Shown piece by piece: positions 53,929 through 62,954 of a DNA stretch of 64,000 nt (its first letter is position 1; each line of letters begins with the position of its first letter). Source of the stretch: Apilactobacillus quenuiae (GTDB lineage: Bacteria > Bacillota > Bacilli > Lactobacillales > Lactobacillaceae). The stretch is from NCBI RefSeq assembly GCF_002994005.1, contig NZ_POSN01000001.1, positions 1 to 64,000 on the forward strand. The letters run 5' to 3'. The notes beneath the pieces are model-generated. The model was not told where the DNA came from, ran no database searches, and saw only the letters and a program-made list of their open reading frames with translations. The position numbers and the translations under genes were made by a program.

Positions 53929-54117
53929 ATGCCAAAGACTAAAACAAATCGTGCTATTGCTAAGCGTTTCAAAAAGACCGCTAAGGGTGGTTTAAAGAGT
54001 GCTAATGCATTTACAAGTCACCGTTTCCATGGTAAGACAAAGAAACAACGTCGTAACCTACGTGGAACTAGCATGATCAATAAGACAACTGCTAATAAAT
54101 ACGAAAAAATGTTTTAA
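53929..54117 (+). CDS. rpmI: 50S ribosomal protein L35
   Basis: A 62-residue, very basic protein with the L35 pattern PKTKTNRAIAKRFKKT and KTKKQRRNLRG. It is close to the usual 64-66 residues. GGGAGG lies 8 bases before the ATG. It sits between infC and rplT and is co-transcribed. Confidence 0.98.
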   Translation: MPKTKTNRAIAKRFKKTAKGGLKSANAFTSHRFHGKTKKQRRNLRGTSMINKTTANKYEKMF

Positions 54118-54149
54118 TTAATAAGACATAATTATAGGAGGATTTAAAC

Positions 54150-54506
54150 ATGCCAAGAGTTAAGGGTGGAACAGTTACTCATGCACGTCGTAAACGTGTT
54201 TTAAAACAAGCTAAGGGTTACCGTGAAGGTAAACACAGTCTTTTCAAGACTGCTAAAGACCAAGTTATGAAGTCACGCGAATACGCATTCCGTGATCGTA
54301 AAGCAAACAAAAGTAATTTCAGAAGATTATGGATTGCTCGTATTAACGCAGCAGCTCGTATGAATGGATTAAGCTACAGTAAATTAATGCACGGTTTGAA
54401 ACTTTCAAACATTGAAATGAACCGTAAAATGTTAGCTGATTTAGCTGTAAATGACGAAAAAGCATTTGCTTCATTAGCCGAAACTGCTAAGAAAGCTGTT
54501 AAATAA
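54150..54506 (+). CDS. rplT: 50S ribosomal protein L20
   Basis: A 118-residue protein with the long basic N-terminal helix of L20 ([20 protein letters not shown]) and the globular C-domain ([19 protein letters not shown]). It is needed early in 50S assembly, and in Bacillus it represses its own operon through the leader upstream of infC. AGGAGG lies upstream of the ATG. Last gene of the operon. Confidence 0.98.
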   Translation: MPRVKGGTVTHARRKRVLKQAKGYREGKHSLFKTAKDQVMKSREYAFRDRKANKSNFRRLWIARINAAARMNGLSYSKLMHGLKLSNIEMNRKMLADLAVNDEKAFASLAETAKKAVK

Positions 54507-54518
54507 TTTTTAAAAATA

Positions 54519-54559
54519 AAACTTTCACCACTTAAGGTAAGTAGGTGGGAGTTTTTTTC
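54519..54559 (+). terminator. Terminator of the infC operon
   Basis: An 11-bp stem AAACTTTCACC with GGTGGGAGTTT (two G-T pairs), a 14-base loop, then T7. Confidence 0.9.
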
Positions 54560-54622
54560 TTATTAAATAATTAATTAAAATTGCTTACTTTACATATATT
54601 TATTAAGAGGAGTTTTATTATT

Positions 54623-55153
54623 ATGATATCTAAATTTAAACCAACCTGGATGATACCTATGATTTATAATATATCACCAGTTAAGTTGGAAGATATGGGA
54701 ATAAAATATGTTTTTACAGATTTGGATAATACATTAATTCCGTGGAATAATCCATATGGTACTCCTCAGCTTAGAAAGTGGTTAAATGATCTAAGCAAAC
54801 ATAATATTGAACTTGTTGTTATATCTAATAATAAACGATCAAGAGTGAAAAAAGCTTTAGAAATGCTAGATTTAGATTTTATATCTAGATCTTTAAAACC
54901 ATTTCCAAATGGTATTAACAAGGCATTAAAAAAATATCACTTAAATAAAAAACAAGTTATAATGGTTGGAGATCAACTTTTAACTGATGTTTGGGCATCC
55001 AATAATGCTGGAGTTAGAAGTGTCTTAGTTAAACCATTAATTGAAACGGATGCTTGGAATACAAAGCCAAATCGTTTTATTGAAAAAAAGATTTGGAAAA
55101 AGTTAAATAAAAAATATGTTGATTTAAAATGGCAGGAGGATATTAATGACTGA
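54623..55153 (+). CDS. yqeG: YqeG family HAD-type phosphatase
   Basis: A 176-residue HAD (IIIA) phosphatase. Motif I is FTDLDNTLIPW (near 30), motif II VVISNN (near 71), and motif III-IV region VGDQLLTDVWASN (near 114). The start ATG at 54623 has AAGAGGAG ten bases upstream; an upstream in-frame ATG at 54581 lacks an SD and would add a stretch not found in the family. It opens the conserved yqeGH-yhbY-nadD-yqeK-rsfS-yqeM run; its substrate is unknown. It overlaps yqeH by 8 bases. Confidence 0.93.
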   Translation: MISKFKPTWMIPMIYNISPVKLEDMGIKYVFTDLDNTLIPWNNPYGTPQLRKWLNDLSKHNIELVVISNNKRSRVKKALEMLDLDFISRSLKPFPNGINKALKKYHLNKKQVIMVGDQLLTDVWASNNAGVRSVLVKPLIETDAWNTKPNRFIEKKIWKKLNKKYVDLKWQEDIND

Positions 55154-56273
55154 AAATTTAGAAAACGAAGATTTGCGTTGTATTGGATGTGGAGCTCAAA
55201 TTCAAACGGATACTCCTGATGAATTAGGCTATACTCCTAAATCAGCTTTAGATAAAGGAAAAGAAACTGGTGAAATTTACTGTCAAAGATGTTTTAGATT
55301 GCGTCACTATAATGAAATTTCTCCTGTAAGTTTGACTGATGATGATTTCTTAGCACTTTTAAATCAAATTAGAGATGCTAATGCATTAATTGTTTATTTA
55401 GTAGATATCTTTGATTTTAATGGTAGTTTAATTCCAGGACTGCATCGTTTTGTTGGTGATAATCCAATTATGTTAGTTGGAAATAAGGCCGATCTTTTAC
55501 CAAAATCATTAAAAAATCGTAAATTAAGAGACTGGATTAGACAACGTTCTAATGAGGCAGGAATTAGACCTATTGATGTTGAACTAGTCTCAGCTAGAAC
55601 AAATGAATCCGTAGATAATTTATTAACTAATATTGATAAATATCGTAAAAACAGAGATGTTTATGTTGTCGGTGTAACTAATGTTGGTAAATCAACTTTA
55701 ATTAATCAAATTATTAAACAAAACACCGGGATAAAAGAACTAATCACAACTTCAAGATTTCCTGGAACTACTTTAGATAAGATTAGTATTGATTTAGAAG
55801 ATGGACATAAACTGGTCGATACTCCTGGTATCATCCATAAAGAACAAATGGCTCACTACCTTACTGGTAATGATTTAAAAGTTGTTGAACCTCAGAAACA
55901 AACTAAGCCTAAAGTATATCAATTAAATCCTGAACAAACCTTATTTTTTGGCGGAGTTGCCAGATTTGATTACATCAATGGTGATAAAAAGCATGGATTT
56001 ACAATTTATGTAGAGAATAATCTTTTTATTCATAGAACTAAACTTATTAATGCAGATGAATTTTACAGTAAACATTTTGGGGGAATTTTAACACCACCTA
56101 GTAATGATTCTATTGAAGATTTTCCAGAATTAGTTCGATATGAATTTAAGACTAATCAGAAAAGTGATTTAGTAATTGAAGGATTAGGTTGGATCACTGT
56201 TCCTTCAAATGTTGTAATAGCTGGTTGGGCTCCAAAGGGAGTTTCTGTATTGATAAGAAAAGCAATGATTTAA
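55146..56273 (+). CDS. yqeH: Ribosome biogenesis GTPase YqeH
   Basis: A circularly permuted GTPase needed for 30S assembly. The 375-residue protein starts with a zinc finger (CIGCG near 12, CQRC near 46) and has the G motifs in permuted order: G4 NKAD (near 116), G1 GVTNVGKST (near 176), G3 DTPG near 228. The C-terminal region is a treble-clef/RNA-binding extension. AGGAGG precedes the ATG, which lies inside yqeG. In Bacillus aroE follows; here yhbY follows directly, so aroE is missing from the cluster. Confidence 0.95.
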   Translation: MTENLENEDLRCIGCGAQIQTDTPDELGYTPKSALDKGKETGEIYCQRCFRLRHYNEISPVSLTDDDFLALLNQIRDANALIVYLVDIFDFNGSLIPGLHRFVGDNPIMLVGNKADLLPKSLKNRKLRDWIRQRSNEAGIRPIDVELVSARTNESVDNLLTNIDKYRKNRDVYVVGVTNVGKSTLINQIIKQNTGIKELITTSRFPGTTLDKISIDLEDGHKLVDTPGIIHKEQMAHYLTGNDLKVVEPQKQTKPKVYQLNPEQTLFFGGVARFDYINGDKKHGFTIYVENNLFIHRTKLINADEFYSKHFGGILTPPSNDSIEDFPELVRYEFKTNQKSDLVIEGLGWITVPSNVVIAGWAPKGVSVLIRKAMI

Positions 56274-56295
56274 TTATTAAGGAGAGTTAGTATAA

Positions 56296-56607
56296 ATGAA
56301 GTTAAGAGGTAAACAAAAACGTTATTTAAGATCACAAGCCAATCGTATGAGACCTTTATTTTCTGTTGGTAAAAATGGACTAAATGAAGTATGGTTAGAT
56401 CAGATTTTAGATGCATTACAAAGAAGAGAGCTAATTAAAATTAATATTCAACAAAATGCTGATGAAAGTGTATCAGATGTCAAATCATTTATTGAAGAAA
56501 ATAGTAATATAGATGTAGTTCAAACAATTGGAAAAACACTATTACTGTTTATGCCAGCAAGTAAAGAGAAATTTCAAAACTACTCTGTAGAAGTTAAAAA
56601 TATTTAA
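56296..56607 (+). CDS. yhbY: Ribosome assembly RNA-binding protein YhbY
   Basis: A 103-residue CRM-domain protein (YqeI in Bacillus) that binds pre-50S particles. It has the family pattern LRGKQKRYLRSQAN, then VGKNGLNEVWLDQI with the GxxG-type loop, and TIGKTLLLFMPA near the end. SD GGAGAG precedes the ATG. It sits mid-operon, 13 bases before nadD. Confidence 0.94.
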   Translation: MKLRGKQKRYLRSQANRMRPLFSVGKNGLNEVWLDQILDALQRRELIKINIQQNADESVSDVKSFIEENSNIDVVQTIGKTLLLFMPASKEKFQNYSVEVKNI

Positions 56608-56620
56608 AGAGCTGTTTAAA

Positions 56621-57193
56621 ATGCAAAAAAAGAAAATTGGTATTTTAGGTGGAACTTTTAATCCTATTCATAATGGACATTTGTTTATCGCAGAACAAGT
56701 TAGGACTAAATTAAATTTAGACAAAATTTTATTTATGCCGGATTATATTCCTCCTCATATTGATAAAAAATCTGCAGTAAGCTCTATTCATAGAGTTAAC
56801 ATGGTTGATTTAGCAATTCATAGCAATCCTCATTTTAGTATTTTAATGGATGAAATTAATAGAGAAGGTAAGAGTTATACTTATGATACAATGAATTCAC
56901 TGACTAATAATCAACCAGATGTTGATTATTATTTTATTATCGGTGGTGACATGGTTCATTATTTGCCTAAATGGTATAGAATTGATGAATTAACTAAAAT
57001 GATAAAATTTGTTGGAATTCAAAGAGCAGAATATAATAATAATTCACAATATAATATTATTAAGTTGAATGTTCATAAGCTTGATATTTCTTCAACACTT
57101 ATTCGTAATAGTATTAAAAATGGACAATCTGTGCGTTATTTAATTCCGGATGAGGTTTTAAAATATATAAAGGAGCATCATATTTATGAATAA
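56621..57193 (+). CDS. nadD: Nicotinate-nucleotide adenylyltransferase
   Basis: NadD converts nicotinate mononucleotide to deamido-NAD with ATP. The 190-residue protein has the HxGH-type motif in GGTFNPIHNGHLF (10-22), the MPDYIPPH segment near 38 and the C-terminal ISSTLIRNSIKNG with its ISSTxxR signature. SD is modest (AAAGAG). It overlaps yqeK by 8 bases. With NnrD, elsewhere in the window, it belongs to NAD metabolism. Confidence 0.96.
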   Translation: MQKKKIGILGGTFNPIHNGHLFIAEQVRTKLNLDKILFMPDYIPPHIDKKSAVSSIHRVNMVDLAIHSNPHFSILMDEINREGKSYTYDTMNSLTNNQPDVDYYFIIGGDMVHYLPKWYRIDELTKMIKFVGIQRAEYNNNSQYNIIKLNVHKLDISSTLIRNSIKNGQSVRYLIPDEVLKYIKEHHIYE

Positions 57194-57797
57194 AATTGAA
57201 TTAGAATATAAAGAAGATATTGTTCCATATAGCAGAAAAGAATTAATTATTAAACTAAAATCAGCTTTAAAGCAATCTAGGTTTGAACATGTCTTAAGAG
57301 TTGAACAAATGGCAATAAAATTAGCTAGATTAAATAATTTTGATGAAGAATTAGCTAGTATTGGCGGTTTAGTTCATGATTATGCCAAACAAAGACCTGA
57401 TGAAGATTTTATTGCTGCTATTAAAAAATACCATTTAAATGAGGATTTATTAAATTATGGTAATGCAATTTGGCATGGAGCAGTTGGATATTTATTTGTT
57501 GAAAATGAATTGAGGATTTCTAATATTGAGGTTTTGAATGCTGTTAAGTATCACACAACAGGATCTAAATATATGTCTACTTTGGCTCAAATTGTTTATA
57601 TGGCAGACTACCTTGAAATGGGGCGTGAATTTCCAGGTGTAGATGATGCTAGAAAAATTACATTTGATAATTTAAAAAATGGGGTAGCATATCAAACTAA
57701 GCATACTCTTGAATATTTAATTTCGAATAATAAATCAGTTTATCCTAAAACTATTGATACTTATAACCAATGGGTTGTTAATTCAAACATAAAATAA
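57186..57797 (+). CDS. yqeK: HD-domain hydrolase YqeK (Ap4A hydrolase)
   Basis: A 203-residue HD-superfamily phosphohydrolase. The metal ligands are in FEHVLRVEQM (near 36), the HD pair in GGLVHDYAK (near 63) and a later WHGAVG with H near 95. Characterised YqeK proteins cleave diadenosine tetraphosphate symmetrically to ADP. It is tied to nadD by an 8-base overlap, and to rsfS 17 bases later. The Ap4A substrate is inferred from characterised relatives. Confidence 0.93.
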   Translation: MNKIELEYKEDIVPYSRKELIIKLKSALKQSRFEHVLRVEQMAIKLARLNNFDEELASIGGLVHDYAKQRPDEDFIAAIKKYHLNEDLLNYGNAIWHGAVGYLFVENELRISNIEVLNAVKYHTTGSKYMSTLAQIVYMADYLEMGREFPGVDDARKITFDNLKNGVAYQTKHTLEYLISNNKSVYPKTIDTYNQWVVNSNIK

Positions 57798-57814
57798 TAA
57801 GGAGTAATTTATAA

Positions 57815-58168
57815 ATGAGTAGTAAAGATACTTTAGAAGTAGTAATAAAATCTGCAGATAGTAAGCGAGCAAATAATATTGTGGCTTTAAATGTACGTGA
57901 AATTAGTTTAATGTCAGATTACTTTGTAATTATGGATGTAAGTTCAAATCGTCAAGTTAAATCGATTGCTGATGAAATTGTAGATCAAGCAGAGGCATCA
58001 AATATTGAAGTTCAACAAGTTGAAGGTAAAAATACAGCAAAGTGGATTTTAGTTGATTTAGGTGACGTAATTGTGCATATATTTCAAAGTGATGAAAGAG
58101 AATATTATAATTTAGAAAAATTATGGTCAGATGCACCATCAGTAAATATTGATCAATGGGTAAAATAG
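57815..58168 (+). CDS. rsfS: Ribosome silencing factor RsfS
   Basis: RsfS binds L14 on the 50S subunit and blocks joining to the 30S during starvation. The 117-residue protein has the family core SDYFVIMDVSSNRQVKSIAD, WILVDLGDVIVHIF and the end YYNLEKLWSDA. Length matches the family. SD is AAGGAG. The next gene starts one base after its stop. Confidence 0.95.
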   Translation: MSSKDTLEVVIKSADSKRANNIVALNVREISLMSDYFVIMDVSSNRQVKSIADEIVDQAEASNIEVQQVEGKNTAKWILVDLGDVIVHIFQSDEREYYNLEKLWSDAPSVNIDQWVK

Positions 58169-58169
58169 G

Positions 58170-58901
58170 ATGATTTATCAAGAATTCGCGGAATTATATG
58201 ATGAATTATTTGATCCAACTATGTATGAAAAATGGTTGGATTTTGTTGAAAGTAATGTTAATAAAAATGATAATATTTTGGATGTTGCGTGTGGCACTGG
58301 TAGATTAATTTCATTAATGATAAATAAAAATTATAATGTTAGTGGACTTGATATGTCTTCGGATATGTTAACAATTGCTGATAATAATTTAAGAAAGAAC
58401 AACCAGAATGCCAATTTAATTCAGGGCAATATGATGGATTTATCATCGTTTCCTGAATATCAAGTAATTACATGTTTTGATGATTCTCTTTGTTATTTAA
58501 ATGATCTGCAAGAGTTAAAGCTTGCTTTTGAAAATGCATATCATCATCTTAGCAATAGTGGTAGATATTTATTTGATGTAATAACACCCTATCAGACTGA
58601 TATTGTTTATCCTGGATATATGTATAATTTTCATGATGAAGATAGAGCCTTTATGTGGACCACTTATGTTGGGGATGAAGATCATTCTGTTGATCATGAT
58701 TTATCATTCTTTAATTATAATAAAGAATTAGATGCTTATGATGAATTTAGTGAATTGCATCATGAACGTACGTATGATTTAGATAACTATATTGACCTAT
58801 TAGAATCAGTTGGTTTTGCTAAAATTAGTGTTTCTAGTAATTTTGGCAAAGATAAAATAAATGAAACAACTACTAGATGGTTTTTTGTTTGTGAGAAGTG
58901 A
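58170..58901 (+). CDS. yqeM: Class I SAM-dependent methyltransferase (YqeM family)
   Basis: A 243-residue Rossmann methyltransferase with motif I ILDVACGTGRL (near 35), GLDMSSDML after beta-2, and ITCFDDSLCYL near 95. It is always found beside rsfS in Firmicutes; the substrate is unknown. The start ATG follows the rsfS stop by one base, with only a weak SD, so coupling is likely. The stop is 4 bases before the tmcAL start. Confidence 0.9.
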   Translation: MIYQEFAELYDELFDPTMYEKWLDFVESNVNKNDNILDVACGTGRLISLMINKNYNVSGLDMSSDMLTIADNNLRKNNQNANLIQGNMMDLSSFPEYQVITCFDDSLCYLNDLQELKLAFENAYHHLSNSGRYLFDVITPYQTDIVYPGYMYNFHDEDRAFMWTTYVGDEDHSVDHDLSFFNYNKELDAYDEFSELHHERTYDLDNYIDLLESVGFAKISVSSNFGKDKINETTTRWFFVCEK

Positions 58902-58905
58902 TGAC

Positions 58906-60036
58906 ATGTTAAAAGCAGTTGGAATAATTAGTGAGTACAATCCTTTTCACAATGGACATTTATATCAAATAAGAAAAGCAAAAGAAATTACTAATGCAGA
59001 TTTATGTATTGTAGTAATGAGTGGTAATTGGGTTCAAAGAGGGCAACCATCAGCATTTGATAAGTGGAATCGTGCTAAAAGTGCCCTTGAAAATGGTGTT
59101 GACTTAGTTGTGGAGTTGCCGTTTCAATATTCTGTTCAACCTGCAAGCATATTTGCTAAAGCGGCTATTAATATATTAGGAGCCTTGAAATGTAGATGGC
59201 TATCATTTGGTAGTGAAAATCCAGAAATTAACTTTGATAAATTATCTACAATTAATTTAGATAATCCTGAATATTTTAAAAATTATAAAGAAACTTACAC
59301 CGCTGCAATTCAAAAATTAATTTATGAAAATATTGGTATTTCAATAAACAAGCCTAATGATATTTTGTCTTTTAATTATGCTATTTATAATAAGCAACTA
59401 TCTAATCCGATGAAATTAATCCCTATTAAACGTATACTCAGTAATCATAATGATTCGGAAATAATAAATTCTGATTTAAATATTTCTAGTGCAACATCTA
59501 TTAGAAAAAATATTAATAACTTTTCTAAGCTTTCTAATGTAGTACCCAAGTCTACATTGGAAATGATTAGAACTAATTATTTTGTTGATTGGAATATTTT
59601 TTGGAAATATTTAAAATATAAAATATTGACTAATTCTGTTAAGGAATTAAGAAATATTTATCAAATGACAGAAGGACTAGAATATAGATTTAAAAAATAC
59701 GCTAAAATGTCTACTAACTTTGATGATTTTTTAATAAAATTAAAAACTAAAAGATATACATTTGCAAGATTAAGAAGACTTTGTGTATATGTTTTAATTA
59801 ATTTTAAATCTACTGATTTTGATGCTACTAACGAATATATTCGTGTATTAGGATTTAATAATTTAGGTAGGGCATATCTTAAACAGATAAAGAAAGTCAT
59901 CGATATGATGATTATTTCTAAACCTAGCAAGAAATTGTTAGAAAAGGAACTTAAATTTGATTATTTATCAGGAAATATATATAGTATCGAAAGTGAAAAA
60001 AATGAAGATTTATATAAAGTTCCGTTAATATTTTAA
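58906..60036 (+). CDS. tmcAL: tRNA(Met) cytidine acetate ligase (YlbM)
   Basis: TmcAL activates acetate with ATP and acetylates C34 of elongator tRNA-Met to ac4C. The 376-residue protein has the nucleotidyltransferase start GIISEYNPFHNGHLYQI with HNGH (residues 15-18), the MSGNWVQRGQPS segment near 40, and SSATSIRKNI near 190. The ATG at 58906 is chosen because the family begins with (M)KAVGIISEYNPFHNGH and GAGAAGTG lies near it; an in-frame ATG at 58861 would overlap yqeM by 40 bases. In Bacillus ylbM is next to ylbN-rpmF, as here. Confidence 0.93.
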   Translation: MLKAVGIISEYNPFHNGHLYQIRKAKEITNADLCIVVMSGNWVQRGQPSAFDKWNRAKSALENGVDLVVELPFQYSVQPASIFAKAAINILGALKCRWLSFGSENPEINFDKLSTINLDNPEYFKNYKETYTAAIQKLIYENIGISINKPNDILSFNYAIYNKQLSNPMKLIPIKRILSNHNDSEIINSDLNISSATSIRKNINNFSKLSNVVPKSTLEMIRTNYFVDWNIFWKYLKYKILTNSVKELRNIYQMTEGLEYRFKKYAKMSTNFDDFLIKLKTKRYTFARLRRLCVYVLINFKSTDFDATNEYIRVLGFNNLGRAYLKQIKKVIDMMIISKPSKKLLEKELKFDYLSGNIYSIESEKNEDLYKVPLIF

Positions 60037-60062
60037 TAATTTTAGGTATCAAGGAAAACACC

Positions 60063-60092
60063 TTGACAAACTATCTTGTTAATATGTATAAT
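60063..60092 (+). promoter_or_regulatory. Promoter of yceD-rpmF
   Basis: Perfect TTGACA (60063-60068) and perfect TATAAT (60087-60092) with an 18-base spacer, and TG just before the -10. A small CAAGG/CCTTG hairpin overlaps the -35 and has no T-run. Confidence 0.9.
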
Positions 60093-60120
60093 TAACGTCG
60101 TTGCATTAGGAGGTAAACCT

Positions 60121-60675
60121 ATGAAATGGGTATTAAGAGAATTATCAGATTATAAGAATAAACCACTTTCTGTTAGTGAAAAGATGGATTTATCTCAAGA
60201 TATTATGAAAAGATATAGTAAATATGTCATTTCTGTTAACGATAAATTTACTGTGGATGCTTATGTATTCTATGACAATGGAAATGCCATTGTTAATGCT
60301 CATGTTCGTGGTAATATTGTGGTTCCTTCATCAAGATCATTAACTCCAGTTGACCTTCCTTTAGACTTCAAAATAGATGAAGTTTATGTGGACACAAGAG
60401 CTCAACTAAAGAAGTATGAAGAAGAAGATGAAGCTGCATTTTTGTTAGATGATGATGGGGTTATTGATTTTGACAAATCAGTGGCAGATAACGTCATTTT
60501 ACAAATTCCAATGCATATTCTGTCTCCCGCTGAAAAAAATGGTAGTAAAATGCCTAAGGGTAACGATTGGGAAGTTATTTCTGAAGAAGAATATGACAAT
60601 CAAAAGGCAGATAATAAAAAAGTAGATCCACGTCTTGCTAAATTAAAAGATCTATTTAACAATAGTGATAAGTAG
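60121..60675 (+). CDS. yceD: DUF177 family protein YceD
   Basis: A 184-residue acidic protein of the DUF177/YceD family (YlbN in Bacillus), always next to rpmF and linked in other organisms to 23S rRNA or 50S maturation. It shows the family's middle beta-rich region (VDAYVFYDNGNAIVNAHV) and the acidic segment VYVDTRAQLKKY. The family's cysteine-containing motif is not present; here the centre reads RGNIVVPSSRSLTPVDLP. The ATG at 60121 has AGGAGGT six bases upstream. It is co-transcribed with rpmF from the strong promoter upstream. Confidence 0.92.
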   Translation: MKWVLRELSDYKNKPLSVSEKMDLSQDIMKRYSKYVISVNDKFTVDAYVFYDNGNAIVNAHVRGNIVVPSSRSLTPVDLPLDFKIDEVYVDTRAQLKKYEEEDEAAFLLDDDGVIDFDKSVADNVILQIPMHILSPAEKNGSKMPKGNDWEVISEEEYDNQKADNKKVDPRLAKLKDLFNNSDK

Positions 60676-60740
60676 TTGGTAAGGCTTAAAATTTTTCACT
60701 AGTGGATATTTTATTCTTAAAGAGTAAGGGGGTCTTTGCA

Positions 60741-60920
60741 TTGGCTGTACCAAAGAGAAAAACTTCAAAAGCTAAAAAGGGTATGCGTCGTGGTCACATT
60801 AAGTTGGCTAACCCAGGTTTGAGTGCTTGCCCAAACTGTGGTGAATTACGTAAACCTCACATGGTTTGTCCTAGTTGTGGATACTATGATGGAAAACAAG
60901 TTGTTAAAACTAACGACTAA
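60741..60920 (+). CDS. rpmF: 50S ribosomal protein L32, TTG start
   Basis: A 59-residue basic zinc ribbon protein: [18 protein letters not shown] at the start, then CPNCGE and [10 protein letters not shown]. With four cysteines it is the zinc-binding (C+) form. The start is TTG at 60741, with AAGGGGGT seven bases upstream and the conserved (M)AVPKRKTS N-terminus; the in-frame ATG at 60702 has no SD. It follows yceD in one operon. Confidence 0.97.
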   Translation: MAVPKRKTSKAKKGMRRGHIKLANPGLSACPNCGELRKPHMVCPSCGYYDGKQVVKTND

Positions 60921-60927
60921 TATTTTT

Positions 60928-60968
60928 TAAAGCTTTCAGATCACCATGGAATCTGATGGCTTTTTTAT
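60928..60968 (+). terminator. Terminator after rpmF
   Basis: An imperfect stem, AAAGC and TCAGAT pairing with ATCTGA and GCTTT around a CACCATGGA loop, followed by T6. It starts 8 bases after the rpmF stop. Confidence 0.8.
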
Positions 60969-60979
60969 TTTATTCAATA

Positions 60980-61022
60980 AAAAAAGAGTCCTTTTTCAAT
61001 TTTAAGAAAAAGGACTCTTTTT
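60980..61022. terminator. Bidirectional terminator between rpmF and adhP
   Basis: A perfect 17-bp stem (AAAAAGAGTCCTTTTTC with GAAAAAGGACTCTTTTT) with an 8-base loop, 2 bases from the adhP stop. It is mainly the adhP terminator. Confidence 0.94.
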
Positions 61023-61024
61023 AA

Positions 61025-62041
61025 CTATTTAGTAAAATCTACAACCATTCTACCAACAATCTTATTATTCTTCATATCATCAATCACTTTATTAACATCT
61101 TCTAATTTACATGTTTGAACAATAGGTTTAACTTTTCCTTCACTACCAAATTGGAAAGTTTCAGTTAAATCCTGTCTAGTTCCGACAAGTGAACCAGCAA
61201 CTTGAATTCCATCAAGAACAGTTTTATCGATGTTTAAAGCCATGTCTCCTTTAGGCAATGCAACAGCTACTAATTTTCCGTCTGGTCTTAGAGCATTAAT
61301 AGCAGTTGTAAATGCATCTTTGTTAACTGCGGTAACAACTGAACTATGAACACCGCCAACCTTTTCTTGAATGGTTTTTGATACATCTGAATCATGACGA
61401 TTAATTAGTAATTCAGCACCGTTTTCTTTTGCTGCTTGTAATTTCTTTTCGTTTCCATCAACAGCAACTACATGTGCATTAAAAACATTATGAGCGAATT
61501 GAATTGCTAAATTACCTAATCCTCCAGCACCAACGACTTCACTCCATTGACCTGGTCTTAAATTACCCACTTTAAGTGCCTTATATGTAGTAACACCAGC
61601 ACAAGTTAATGAGGTTGCTTCAACGGGGTCTAAATCTTCAGGAACTTTAACAGCGTAATCAGCATCAACAATAACTTGTTCTGCCATTGCACCGTCAACA
61701 GTAAAACCGGCATTTTTAACATTACGACATAAGGTTTCACGTCCAGTTAAACAATATTCACAGTGTCCACAACCTTTAAAGAACCAAGCAATTGATACAC
61801 GATCACCAATTTTTAAATTAGTTACATCATCAGCAACTTGTGATACTCTACCAACACCTTCATGACCAATAATTCTACCCGGTTGTTCGCCAAAGTCTCC
61901 AGAAGCAACGTGTAAGTCTGTATGACAAAGTCCACAGTACTCTACGTCAACCAATGCTTCACCATTTTTGATAGGTCTTAAATTAACATCTTTGATATCT
62001 ACATATCCATCTGAATTGTTTCTTACTACAGCAGCTTTCAT
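61025..62041 (-). CDS. adhP: Zinc-dependent alcohol dehydrogenase AdhP
   Basis: A 338-residue medium-chain, NAD-dependent alcohol dehydrogenase that interconverts acetaldehyde and ethanol. Catalytic zinc ligands are C39, H60 with E61, and C148 in LTCAGVT by count; the structural zinc is held by C91, C94, C97 and C105. The Rossmann motif is [13 protein letters not shown] near 170. Length and sequence are of the AdhP type. It may recycle NADH in a heterofermentative metabolism. The gene is monocistronic on the minus strand with AGGTAC upstream of the ATG; the 226-base gap to the next gene is A/T-rich with no leader recognised. Confidence 0.95.
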   Translation of the reverse strand: MKAAVVRNNSDGYVDIKDVNLRPIKNGEALVDVEYCGLCHTDLHVASGDFGEQPGRIIGHEGVGRVSQVADDVTNLKIGDRVSIAWFFKGCGHCEYCLTGRETLCRNVKNAGFTVDGAMAEQVIVDADYAVKVPEDLDPVEATSLTCAGVTTYKALKVGNLRPGQWSEVVGAGGLGNLAIQFAHNVFNAHVVAVDGNEKKLQAAKENGAELLINRHDSDVSKTIQEKVGGVHSSVVTAVNKDAFTTAINALRPDGKLVAVALPKGDMALNIDKTVLDGIQVAGSLVGTRQDLTETFQFGSEGKVKPIVQTCKLEDVNKVIDDMKNNKIVGRMVVDFTK

Positions 62042-62267
62042 AAAAAGTACCTCTATTCATTATTTTTAAACATTAGAAATTATAAAGAATTTTATTATTA
62101 TAATCAACAAGAATTTATTTTTATAATATAAATGTTCATTTATATTATAAGATATTTTGATTAATTAAGTTAAAGTTTGTTTTTTAGTATCTACTATTAG
62201 ATATTTTATTGTGATAAAATATATTAGTATATTAGAAATTTTAGAAAGTATTTAGGGGTGTACTCGT

Positions 62268-62954
62268 ATGAGTCGAATCTTAATAGTAGAAGATGAAAAA
62301 AGTTTATCTAGATTTGTTGAACTAGAGCTTAAACATGAAGGTTATGAAACCAAGGTAGCAGTTAATGGTAGAGATGGATTAGATGATGCCATTAATGAAG
62401 ATTTTGATATTATATTGCTTGATCTAATGTTACCTAAATTGAATGGAATGGAAGTAGCTAGAAGGTTAAGAGAAAAGAAAAATACTCCAATTATTATTAT
62501 GACTGCCAGGGATTCAGTTATTGATAGAGTTTCTGGATTTGATCATGGTGCAGATGATTATATTGTAAAACCATTTGCTATTGAAGAATTATTAGCTCGC
62601 GTTCGTGCTTTATTACGTCGTATTAATATTGAAGGCGATGAAAAAACTGAAAATCAAAAAGTAGTTCATTTTAAAGATATTACTGTTGAAAAGGAAAGTC
62701 GTATTGTAAAACGTGGCGATGATATAATAGATTTGACTAAACGTGAATATGAACTTCTATTAACATTAATGGAAAATGTGAATGTGGTTTTAGCTAGAGA
62801 TGTATTACTAAATCAAGTTTGGGGATATGATTCTAATGCTGAAACTAATGTAGTTGATGTATATGTTAGATACTTAAGAAACAAGATTGATCGTAGTGAT
62901 CAAAAGAGCTATATTCAAACTGTTAGAGGTACTGGGTATGTGATGAGATCATGA
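62268..62954 (+). CDS. OmpR-type response regulator (ArlR/CovR-like)
   Basis: A 228-residue response regulator: receiver domain (1-120) with acidic pocket E8-D9, phospho-acceptor D52 in LLDLMLP, conserved T/A in MTARDS and K in IVKPF; then an OmpR/PhoB winged helix (about 130-226, ending in QTVRGTGYVMRS). It overlaps the kinase gene by 4 bases (ATGA), so the two are one system. Sequence style is that of the ArlR and CovR/CsrR group of Firmicutes, but the signal and targets are unknown. SD AGGGGTG lies before the ATG. Confidence 0.93.
   Translation: MSRILIVEDEKSLSRFVELELKHEGYETKVAVNGRDGLDDAINEDFDIILLDLMLPKLNGMEVARRLREKKNTPIIIMTARDSVIDRVSGFDHGADDYIVKPFAIEELLARVRALLRRINIEGDEKTENQKVVHFKDITVEKESRIVKRGDDIIDLTKREYELLLTLMENVNVVLARDVLLNQVWGYDSNAETNVVDVYVRYLRNKIDRSDQKSYIQTVRGTGYVMRS

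Noticed and set aside
60048-60064. CAAGG/CCTTG hairpin after tmcAL read as a terminator
   Set aside because: The stem is only 5 bp and no T-run follows; it overlaps the -35 box of the yceD promoter.
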